Assembly: GCA_948474755.1 (NCBI GenBank) | Contig: CAOLHI010003133.1 | Span: 124,001-188,000 of the forward strand | Origin: Ctenosaura bakeri | Lineage: Eukaryota > Chordata > Lepidosauria > Squamata > Iguanidae | Length of the DNA stretch: 64,000 nt | Direction of reading: 5' to 3' | Part shown: in pieces, positions 45,624 to 54,510 of the stretch | How positions within the stretch are numbered: position 1 is the stretch's first letter | Layout: every line of letters starts with the position of its first letter | Notes under the pieces: generated by a model | Told to the model about the DNA's origin: nothing | Databases searched by the model: none | What the model saw: only the letters and a program-made list of their open reading frames with translations | Position numbers and translations under genes: made by a program

Positions 45624-45720
45624 GCAACTTGGACCCAAAGAAGAAAGTTTGTCCTCTTTATTGTTTTTCTGGGACACTTGGGAACGATACGGACGCAAGA
45701 AGAGGAAGAGTTTGAGGGGG
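45621..45720 (+). CDS. COL5A2: Collagen alpha-2(V) chain, first coding exon (signal peptide)
   Basis: COL5A2 makes the pro-alpha2 chain of type V collagen, an extracellular fibrillar collagen that nucleates and limits the width of type I fibrils. Only the first 33 codons plus one base are here. The peptide MATWTQRRK leads into the hydrophobic core FVLFIVFLGHLG, then TIRTQ and the acidic EEEEFEG. Start, hydrophobic run, QEEE junction and acidic stretch follow the vertebrate COL5A2 N-terminus. Cleavage probably falls before Q26. The exon ends in phase 1 at a good donor (GTGAGT), as in exon 1 of other fibrillar collagens. The start has G at -3 and at +4. The frame stays open upstream to 45363, but only the part from 45621 resembles COL5A2. 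The VWC exon and the rest of the gene lie beyond the window. Other fibrillar collagens (COL3A1, COL1A2) fit less well. Confidence 0.82.
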
Positions 45721-45800
45721 GTGAGTCTTTCTTTGTCGCGCAAACGTCCTTTTGCTGGGGGAAAAAGCGGATCGAAAAGGTCAGGATGCAGAGAGACAGG

Positions 45801-45977
45801 GGCCATTTCCGCACGAGCCTGTTAGCGCGATGATTCCACTTTCAACGTCCTCTGGAATCCTGGGCTTTGCAGTTTCGGGAGGGGCCGGACGGCCCCTCCC
45901 GAAACTGCAAAGCCCAGGATTCCAGAGGACGTGAAAGTGGAATCATCGCGCTAGAACAGGCTCGTGCGGAAATGGCC
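45801..45977. mobile_element. family A foldback MITE, copy A6 (177 bp palindrome)
   Basis: It starts GGCCATTTCCGCACGAGCC and ends CTCGTGCGGAAATGGCC. The arms meet at GGGGCCGGACGGCCCC and are almost perfect inverted repeats. CpGs are kept (GCGCGATGATTCC on the left, GGAATCATCGCGC on the right), so this is a recent copy. ACA stands at 45796-45798 and 45978-45980 if two extra Gs are counted in the element. It begins only 80 bp after the exon 1 splice donor. Confidence 0.93.
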
Positions 45978-46902
45978 ACAGTGTGTCGGGGGAGAGAAAG
46001 AGCGAGCGTGGATCCTGTGAAATGAGGGTTAGGAGAAGGTTGGGGAGCGGAACAGCAGATCCAGGAGAAAGAGGTTTTAAAAGTTGGAGAGGTTTTCCTT
46101 TTGTGCTCTCTCCTCGGAACGGAGAGGATGGGGAGAACAATGAAAAGGCTTTTTTTAAAAAAAGAAAAAAAAATATCTGTGGAAGCATGAGGACTAAATC
46201 CTGTTGCTTGGCTTTTGTGTTAGACAGTGGAAAGTTTTGGATGATTTTTGTTCCTCTCTGCCACAAAGGCAAAGGACTGAGATCAAACTGAAAGGCTGTC
46301 GTTGGAGAGGCGCCTGAAACATTCAGGACGGAGGGAGAGAGCGAGAGAAGTAAACACAAGGACTTGGAAGGGTGGAGTCCATCCACACTGCCTGGACGAC
46401 ATCTGTTTTATTCGGTTCTTTGTTTCAGAGGAATACACGAAACTTGCCTTGCCTTTTTTCTTCTTCTGTTCTCTCTGTGTGCCCTCCTTCTCTTTTGGAA
46501 AGACCCTTTGCCCCGTTACCCCAGTGACATGGCTTGATGGAAACCAGACATCTCTGTCATACTCTTTTCCCACCCGTCGGATTTTGTTATCAGGACATTG
46601 GCATTTGGTTCCCTGGTATTTCAGGGCTGGGAGTCGGGAGCTTTGGGTACTTGTCTTCGTGGCGTGGTCATGGGTTCAAAGCGGCACATATGTTTCCAGT
46701 GCTTATCAGTTCAAGTGTAATATTCTGGAACGTTTCCTAAGGGCATGTTGTAATACTCAGTTAATCCAGCTGTTTTAATTTGTTCTGGCTAGCTGAAAAG
46801 TCAAAGGTAGCAGCGAGGGTATCCTTCAGGGTCCTCTGTATTCAACAAAATATGCAGAACATTTGTATAGATTTGTTATAAACTGGAATAGAGAATTGTT
46901 AA

Positions 46903-47065
46903 GCCATTTCCGCACGAGGCTGTTATAGCACTATGATTCCACTTTCAACATCCTATGGAATCCTGGGGTTTGCAGTTTCGGGGTTCCGAAACTGCGAACC
47001 CCAGGATTCCATAGGATGTTGAAAGTGGAACCATAGCGCTATAACAGTCTCATGCGGAAATGGCC
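46903..47065. mobile_element. family A foldback MITE, copy A7 (163 bp palindrome)
   Basis: It starts GCCATTTCCGCACGAGG (one G lost) and ends CTCATGCGGAAATGGCC, flanked by perfect TAA triplets (46900-46902 and 47066-47068). The arms meet at TTTCGGGGTTCCGAAA without a spacer. Recent copy. Confidence 0.93.
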
Positions 47066-47068
47066 TAA

Positions 47069-49983
47069 GTGTATTAAGGACAGATTGATGCGCTGTTAAA
47101 ACGTCCCAGGTGTATATTCCTTTTTTTCTATCGCCTGTAGCCTGTTGCAATATGAACCAGCTCACAGGGTTGTTTTTTTCTGCAAAAGAAGAGGATTTTT
47201 CAGTTTTTGTACATAGTGCAAACCGACCCGTAGAGGGTGCGCTTTTATGTAATCGACTGAAGGCTCAGAACCACTGTGTGATTTACAGCAGGGCATGTTT
47301 CAAACATTTTGAAATGGGGGAAAAAAAAAGCCATGGTGGAAACATTACAATCTAGTGAAATATCTGCTCATAAGCAAATGTGGCAGAATTCCGTGGGACT
47401 GATAGAACAATGATATCAATGTTTACACAGGAGTAAGTTTCACTGTGTTGGGAGGAGCTTTCTCCTCATAAGTATGAAGAGGCTTCATGAAACCTCAGTT
47501 TAGTAAAAAGAAGAAAATGGGATCTGAGGCACAAGACTTTTAACTTAATTTTTAAGAAGGCATGCCTCAAATGGGAGGGTAGAAGGGCTAGGTTAGTACA
47601 TGGTGTTTGCCTGTTTTTTTCTTATTATGGAAACCCTGGGGATGGTCCATTGGTGTAGCATTGTGCAACACTGATTTTCCAATGCATTTTACATACAGAG
47701 AGATTTTTGACTAAACAAACGGGAATGGCTTGTTAGGCCAAAAGTTTTTGGCATGATTGAAGCTAGATATTGGCCCCTCCTCTTTAGAGATTTACTAACT
47801 TTCTTCCATTTAAAAGTATGAGAATTTAAGAGGCAGCTCAGTACAGCTGTAGCCTGGCTTTCAGTGGAGTCACCAGCTTGTTTCATGGTAGGTATCATTT
47901 AATGACATGAACCACTATTCAGACTACATGCATTTGGTAAATCCTATTAATGGTTATTTAAAGTGGGATTATTCCCAGGCCAGCCAACAAGTGGAGGATT
48001 GGCCACCCAGGTATTTTACACAACTAATACCAGTGGGCTACTCCTGCCACTCTCTCTACTAGGTGTGTGGTTAGTCCTAGAGGCAATATGATGTCTAAAT
48101 CCAGTACTGTGACAATACTTGGGGGAAACCTCCCATAGGAAATCTCTAAAGCTTCTTCCTGAAGTGCACCCAGAAGAAAGCAGGTTCCTGAGTTTCTCAG
48201 GGAGCATCTTTTGTGTATGCTTTCAGAACAACCTGAGAAGACTGGGTAGGCCTTGATATATTTAAATGACAGTGGGTGTTGCCTTGTACCAGGATGCAGG
48301 AGTTTAAAGTGCCATCTTTGGGTCTCTGTGGTGGTCATCTCTAACCAGGTTGATGCTAGCTGCAATCTCTCCGGATATTGTTCAGTGTCTTGGCCTATGT
48401 CCAGCTGCCTCTCTCTCATTCTCATCATACTAAAATCTGGAGTCAGCCACTGAAGCTGAGTTGTAGAAAGTTTAAGGAAGAGGAAAGGAGAATGCTTCCT
48501 CACACACTGCACAATTAAATGGTAAAATTTGCAAGATGTAGTAATGGTCTGAAAGGAGTCTGCACAAATTCTTAGAAGAAAAGGCTATCAAGGATGGCTA
48601 TCTATTACTCTAACAATAAAGTGTTATCTGTTTGGGAACACTAGTGGAAAGAAAGGTGTTAAATTTCTTGCTTGTGGACTTTCCACAGGCTTCTGGTTGG
48701 CCACTCGTTGTATGGAATGCTGGAGTAAGTCGGCCTTTGGTCAAATCCAGCATGGTTCTTCTTAGCTACTTAGGCCCACAACTATTGTTCATAATACTGA
48801 ACCTGTGTTATGAGTATGGCTGGCTGGTCATGGATCATGCAGTTCCTCATGTTGCTCCAAGTTGAGTAGGGTGCCTTCCCATTCCTTTTCGGGAGGACAT
48901 ATTTGAATCTGGCCTAAAACCTCTCACTTCCTTTCTTCCTCTCATTTTGGATACTGCTCAACAGCTACTCAGATTTGTCCCCCTGGTTTCCTTACCTTTA
49001 ATATTCTGAGCATGTTCAGAATTTGCCCACAGGCCTTTTAATAAACTGAAGCTAGAGCTGTGGCATATATTTTCCCTTGAGGGCGAATACCTGGTTTTTA
49101 TGAATTTGGAGGACAAATGTTGACCTATTTTCCTGGACGTCTACAGAATATTCCATTTAACTGAAGCCCCACACAAAGCCTTTGACTTTTGAGTCCCTAC
49201 AGAACCTAAGAAGTTTGGAAGTAGGACACCGATGTATGTATTTATCTAATTTATTAATTTTATATGTCAGCATTTTGTTCATCGACAGCTCTTAAAACAG
49301 CTGAAGTAAAACTTTTAAAAAACAATCAGTAGAAATATCAGAGGGAGAGGCATAAACAAGCCCCCAAGAAGGAGGAAGTACACAACTATTTTGAAAGTCC
49401 TCATACAGTGAAAGTCTTAAAGCAATGCTGGTATTTAGGTAGGTAGTTCCACTATACAGGGGTGTTTATTCTTCCTAGTCCTCAGGATGACCTCAGAATG
49501 CTGAGACACACAACCTAGGATCTCCTCAGGTGGTTTTAATGAAAAGAAAAGAATACTGCTGGCTTACTCTGTAGTATCTGGTATCACAGTTCTAACTTCA
49601 GGACTTTTTGCACTTCCATTAAATGTCACTATCTGACATAGGTTGTAGTTTAAGAAGCAGAACACACTGTGACATTAAGACATGAATAAATTTCTTCATG
49701 TTTAGGTGCACAAACTTTTTCATGTCAGATCTAACACTCTGTATCATGTAGCCTCTTGTGGGGGGCACATGAAGAAAAGGGTACACCAATTTGATTTAAA
49801 TGTATTTTATTTAGTTTTCCTTATCAGAATTCTGACCCCTGCTTTTACTCCCATGAGTTTTGAATCCTACCTGTTAAATGAGTTCCTGCAATAGACTCAG
49901 CAGGCTTTGCAGTGACTGTAGCAACAGCAGTAACAGGAGGCGCTTGCAGAGAAAATATAGAGTCCTTTGAAAGTATTTGCTAG
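47069..49983 (+). other. intron sequence, no feature recognised
   Basis: About 2.9 kb of unique-looking DNA. Frames up to 162 codons have no recognisable homology or exon signals. Confidence 0.4.
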
Positions 49984-49986
49984 AGA

Positions 49987-50403
49987 GGCCCTTTCTGCAG
50001 TAGCCCCCTATCCTGGCATGGGGATGGGAGAAGGATGGGACTGAGATGATGCTTCTGCAGGATGTCGTCGTGGTCCCATCCTTCTCTTGTCCCCAGGTGG
50101 CATGATCGTAAGTTAAATCATTGATGAGTTTTCCTTGTCAATGACCCACAATCACGCCACCATCTCACACCTACTTGGCCTGAGGAAGGCCCAGAAATAT
50201 GATGGAAGCACTTCCTGCCCAGAACAGCCTGGGAATGTATCAGGCTGCACTGCAGAAGGAAGAGGCATGTCCATAGCTCTTCCTTCGGCAAGGAGCTGGT
50301 CTAGTGAGGAGGGGAGCACTCCCGCCATATTCCCTTAGTGGCAGAGCTGCTGCCAGGATTGCCACCGAAGGGCTACACAAGAAGATAGAGTGCAGGAAGA
50401 GCC
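49987..50403. mobile_element. family B foldback MITE, copy B8 (417 bp)
   Basis: It starts GGCCCTTTCTGCAGTAG and ends AGTGCAGGAAGAGCC. Flanks AGA and ATA differ at one base of the expected triplet. The hairpin TCATTGATGAG.../...TTGTCAATGA is at 50118-50143, as in B1 and B2. ATCGTAAGTT near 50106 is a decayed splice-donor block. Confidence 0.82.
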
Positions 50404-50780
50404 ATAGTCTTCTGGTGGAAGATCTTGCAGCTGCTCACAGAGGACTCTGTAGTTCCTACTGACCTCTGTATTGTGTATGAGGTTGGCTTCTAGTGTGGGA
50501 ACAGGAAGAGTTTTTGCAAAGCTGAATGAGAGGGAAAGCAGTATGATTCTCAATTATGTGAGCTGGGTGATTAGCAAGAATGGGAGATGGGAACCACTCC
50601 TCTACATTTAGAAATTTAAGTGGTGCCACAGAGTTCTCAAGAGCGGCACTAATTTTTCTTTGGCAGTGACAATTTTGGTAGTGGGATTGGCTAAGGACTG
50701 GGGGTTGGATGTGTGCCTGTAGTCTATAGACCACATGTTGTTTACCCTTGCTGTGCTATATGTGGGCATGGTTTTGGTAT
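50404..50780 (+). other. intron sequence, nothing recognised
   Basis: No confident feature. Confidence 0.35.
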
Positions 50781-50782
50781 GG

Positions 50783-50783
50783 G

Positions 50784-50823
<40 letters not shown>
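50783..50823. repeat. (GTT)n microsatellite
   Basis: About thirteen GTT units. Confidence 0.97.
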
Positions 50824-51287
50824 AAGACCTAGATAACTAAGAGCTAAATGTATAGGAAGCTTCATAAGTGAAGGTGTTCTCTTGAATGCCATTTGGTCAG
50901 GATGTTTAAATTCATTAATATTTTGAATCACATCTGGAATTAATTGGGAATGAATGATTCTTACACACCATGGATGAAATATAGTGCATCCAGATTAGAG
51001 TATTGCAGAAAAAGACACAATATTTTCACTCAGAGAATCACAGGATGATAGGGTGTGAAGAGACTACAAGGCTTATCTAAGCCCACCTTTACCATGTGGT
51101 CCAATTGTCCACTGCAAGAAATCCAAAGATTTAAAGCATCTTCTATGGATGACTTTATCAACACTATTGAATAGGGATACAAATAACTGAAAATATTTTT
51201 TTAAAAATTGAAAAAACATGGTTTTTTGCTTGTCAGGAAGCAGTGAAGAGAAGACTCCTGGACTAGCCAAGAATCTTCACATTTCGA
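50824..51287 (+). other. intron sequence, nothing recognised
   Basis: No confident feature. Confidence 0.35.
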
Positions 51288-51484
51288 GGCCATTTCTGCC
51301 ACTATTATTCCACTTTCAACATCTTGTGGCATTCTGGTGTTTGTAGTTGAGTGAGGCCAAAGAGCTCTCTGGCTGAGAATTCTAAATGCCCCTCCCTAAA
51401 CTACAAACCCCAGAATTACATAGGATTCCGTAGGATGTTGAAAGTGGTATAATAGCAGTATAACAGTGTAGTGCAGAAATGGCT
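51288..51484. mobile_element. family A foldback MITE, copy A8
   Basis: It starts GGCCATTTCTGCCACTATT, where about 16 bp of the left arm are deleted, and ends AGTGCAGAAATGGCT. The arms contain ATTCCACTTTCAACATCT and GGATGTTGAAAGTGG, with a short extra duplication (AGGATTCCGTAGGATG) near 51423. No matching target triplet. Confidence 0.8.
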
Positions 51485-51815
51485 TTTCTCTATGTAAACT
51501 TGACATATAGTTATTTTGTGCAGAAGATAGCATTTGTCTATAGGAAACAGTATAATTTGTTTAGAAAATAATATTTTTGTGCAGAATATTCTATTTCCTG
51601 TGCAAAAAAATCTGTAGCTGGGGACTTGTTCAGTGCAATATTCATACATAATTGTTTTGTGCTGAAAACAACACTTTCTGTGAAAGAGAGAGTTTCTGTA
51701 CACACACACACACAAAATCTGCAAATATTACTTTCTGTACAGAAAGTTCTGTTTCCTGCAGAGAAAATGCTGTTTGCAATGCAAAACTGCCACCTGCAAA
51801 TTCTATGCAGAGTAA

Positions 51816-52356
51816 GGCCCTTTCCGCACGAGGCGAGGGAATCGCTCTGTGCCGTTACCTACTGCTTCTTCTGGGGTCCGAAGCAATGTGGACTGTCCCT
51901 GAAGCCCTTCCGCAGGCCTCCTCCTTGGTTCAGGGTGAATCAGAGCAGTGCGAGGTCTGTAGATCTGCACTGCTCCGGCTTCCAAAATGGCGGGTTCTGG
52001 CTTCCAAAACGGTGGCTTCTGGCTTCCAAAATGGCGGCTTCCAGTTGGTTGTGGGTCCCGACCAACTGCTGAAGCTCGCCACTCCTAAAGCCTGCCCTCC
52101 GCAGATCGCAGGCTTGCATTGGTGCGAGCATGCGAATCTGCACAAGGGAGCAGGAACGCAATGGCGCGTTCCAGGAAAATAAAGACCTGTTTTTTCCAGT
52201 CTTTCAAAAACACACTGGAGAACCACTTGGGGTCGTCTTGGTGGACTGAGGTGCAGATCTCCGGTAAGTAGTCCGCTCCTAGTCCGCTCTAAGGTGCAGA
52301 TGACCTCCGTGAGAGGACACACTGCCCCGTTCTAATTGCCTGGTGCGGAAAGGGCC
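51816..52356. mobile_element. family B foldback MITE, copy B10 (541 bp)
   Basis: It starts GGCCCTTTCCGCACGAGG and ends CCTGGTGCGGAAAGGGCC, the best preserved termini in the window, flanked by perfect TAA triplets (51813-51815 and 52357-52359). The interior differs from B1-B9: it has no TTTTCGGC hairpin but carries three CCAAAATGGCGG-type motifs 22 bp apart. TCTCCGGTAAGTAG at 52258 is a strong 5' splice-site match. Confidence 0.92.
51982..52037 (+). repeat. three 22-bp units with YY1-like motif
   Basis: CCAAAATGGCGG (51982), CCAAAACGGTGG (52004) and CCAAAATGGCGG (52026) are spaced exactly 22 bp. AAAATGGCGG matches the YY1 core; the middle unit is mutated. Confidence 0.8.
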
Positions 52357-52559
52357 TAAATCTTGAGCTGCAAGTAATCTTTCCAAACTGTGCAATTTTT
52401 GTAGACTTTTTCTGTAGCAAGTAGAAATTATTTCCTTTGACAGGAAAATTAGCAAAGAATTATCTCTGTTGCAGGAAAGCCTCTAGTAAGAAAGAGTCCA
52501 CCATGATATGAAGGAGTCTGTCCCACTGTTGAACAATGCTTACTGTCAAGATGTTATTC

Positions 52560-52789
52560 TTAATATAGCAGCAATAGCAATAGCATGTGTATTTCTATAC
52601 TGCTTATCAGCTAAGTGGTTTCTAAGTGGTTTGCAATGTGTTTACCTAATTGCTCCCAACAAGCTGGGTACTCATTTTACCATCCTGTTGAAGGATGGAA
52701 GGCTGAGTCAACCTAGAGCCCTGCAGGATCAAACTCACAACCTTATGACTGCAGTACCGGCATTTAACCACTGCACCACCAGGGCTCTC
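52560..52789 (-). repeat. tRNA-derived SINE
   Basis: On the plus strand, ACCACTGCACCACCAGGGCT (right) is the complement of the SINE head AGCCCTGGTGGCGCAGTGGT seen at 58914. CAACAAGCTGGGTACTCATT and GGATGGAAGGCTGAGTCAAC follow in the expected order. The tail is the AGCAATAGCAATAGC run at the left. Confidence 0.88.
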
Positions 52790-53694
52790 TTTTAGTCAGC
52801 ATTTCCTTTCTTGCTCCTATCCTTTGGAACAGCAGAACACAAGTTTTCCCTTTTCTACACAACAGCCCTTCAAGTATTGGAAGATGGCAGAGGACTATCA
52901 TATCTGCCCTCAAATCTCACCAGTGTATGCACAAAGTGTTCAGAACTGTGACATTTGTGTAAGTGATATTCTACCCAGCACTGTTTTTTAAAGAATAATA
53001 ATGGTGCTCATACTAGAAATAATAATGGCATAAAGGAATGATAGTTTTTATGCTATTTTATACCCGAAGTTATTTTATTTGGCAGGTAAGAGAGGAAAAC
53101 AGTTGCTAAATTATGTCCTGTGTAGGTCTAATACTAGACAATAGTTATATGAATGCCATGCATCAAATCCCTTCACCCTGAGTTTGGAATAGGGTTGAAA
53201 GCACCTGAATCAGCTCCTACCCAAGGATTAGATTAACCGTCATGCTAAATACAGCTTGGGAAACCTAGTTCAGTAGGGAGCCTTACTTAACAGCACAGAT
53301 ATCTACATTCTATAAACTCTATACAGTGGGGGAAATATAGAAATCACGCTGAAAAAAATTGGCAAACTTTTGCTGTAGATCACGTCTTCCACTAATGATT
53401 TCCAGATCCAACAAAAAGAAGCAGCAATACTTGGAAAAATATGCAGTTCCTGCCTTCCCAACAGTGACTTTTCTGAAGGAGCTAATTCCTGTGGAAAATC
53501 ATGATATTATATAAACAGGAATGCACTTTGAAACTTGCATGAAACATATTTTAAACTGGCCTACGAGGTAACCCCATTCCCTGACCTGGATTAATATATC
53601 CTCTAGTGAAGTATGTCATAGGCCCCATAGTTCTTTTTGACCATTGGAATAAAAAGGAGCTGAATTGTACCAGTCTTACCTATTTGTCCACATT
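52790..53694 (+). other. intron sequence, nothing recognised
   Basis: No confident feature. Confidence 0.35.
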
Positions 53695-53830
53695 CATACT
53701 GTCTATTTCGACTGGCAGCAGCCTCCCATCACCGGCTGCCATCTCCCTTTTTATGTGTCAATGCCAGGAGATGAACCTGAGGCCTTCTTCAGGGAGATCT
53801 TGTACTCTTCTACTGAACTTTGGTTGCTTG
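53695..53830 (-). repeat. diverged tRNA-derived SINE
   Basis: ACTGGCAGCAGCCTCCCATC, TGCCAGGAGATGAACCTGAG and CCTTCTTCAGGGAGATCTTG correspond to the complement of the SINE type at 22050. The B-box region is present but altered, and the head is incomplete. Confidence 0.45.
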
Positions 53831-54228
53831 TGCTCTACTCTGTCCCAAAGGCATATGCAAAAGAAAGTATTACAACATTCACTCAAGCAGACATGGTAGA
53901 ATAGAAATTGAACTGCAGTTGGTCTGTCTTTCCTTTCCAGTTGCAGACAAAGTGGATTTCACTTTGTTTTTTTCTCACAGATGCTGGAGATCTGGGACTT
54001 AGAATCTGCCTTCTGAGGGGAGAGATATTGTAGAAGGAGGTATAAAATACCTGCTTTGCACCATGTACCTGTTGAAAAACTTCAGGTTATCTGAACACAT
54101 GTCATCAACAGGGTTCTACCTTTCTTGTATAAAAATTTGTATGTATTCTTCTGTTTAATTTTTGTTGACATTAATTCCACAGTTTACACCTTTTTTTTAT
54201 TTCTTACATAGTTTTTATTTACTTGTAG

Positions 54229-54510
54229 CAAAGGTGGGGAACTTCAGGGCCCACAGCCCGGAGCTGATACCCCTGGCACCCTAGTCATGCCCTCTGAGCT
54301 TCTTCAGAGGGCCACAGCCCTTTCACTGTGCTACTACCATTGTTTGTTTCCCAGCTTCTGCAGAGTTTCCCCCTCTCATTCTAAAAGATTGAAATGTGTT
54401 TCCTGATGTGTCGTTACTGGCAGTAAGAATTTGAAGTTATGCTGGTCCCACCTTTTGCATTGGGCCCTACTCATCACTGCTATGTGCCCCTCCCACTGAG
54501 CATCCTTTGA
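54229..54510. mobile_element. hAT-type MITE remnant
   Basis: CAAAGGTGGGGAACTTCAGG at the left resembles the CA.GGTGGGGAAC terminus of hAT MITEs (compare 44724). A convincing right end was not found, so the end coordinate is approximate. Confidence 0.4.

Larger units (their letters stand above)
45376..45720 (+). other. COL5A2: COL5A2 exon 1 (start approximate)
   Basis: The inferred first exon: about 245 bp of 5'UTR, the start codon at 45621 and 100 coding bases, ending at the splice donor GGG|GTGAGT. The 5'UTR is CpG-richer than the flanks (GCGAGCGCCGGGAATCC). Its 5' end is estimated from the TATA-like box at 45343. The 5'UTR holds two short upstream ORFs and a hairpin at the start codon. Confidence 0.65.
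51485..52460. repeat. degenerate TTTTGTGCA/TTTCCTG repeat, locus 2, split by B10
   Basis: Loose units around TTTTTGTGCAGAATATTC, CTATTTCCTGTGCAAAAA, TGTTTTGTGCTGAAAACA and TTCTGTTTCCTGCAGAG. They recur every 35-45 bp from 51515 to 51800 and resume at 52385-52460 (GTGCAATTTTTGTAGACTT). Family B copy B10 is inserted in the middle. A CA run lies at 51700. Confidence 0.65.

Noticed and set aside
45721..45833. Read-through of the COL5A2 frame past 45720
   Set aside because: A good splice donor (GTGAGT) lies at the point where similarity to fibrillar collagens ends, and the read-through enters a MITE.
46302..46778. 158-codon plus-strand frame in the intron
   Set aside because: No recognisable domain, no acceptor/donor pair and no resemblance to the VWC exon expected next in COL5A2.
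48024..48512. 162-codon minus-strand frame
   Set aside because: No homology recognised, no exon signals, and it lies within the long COL5A2 intron.
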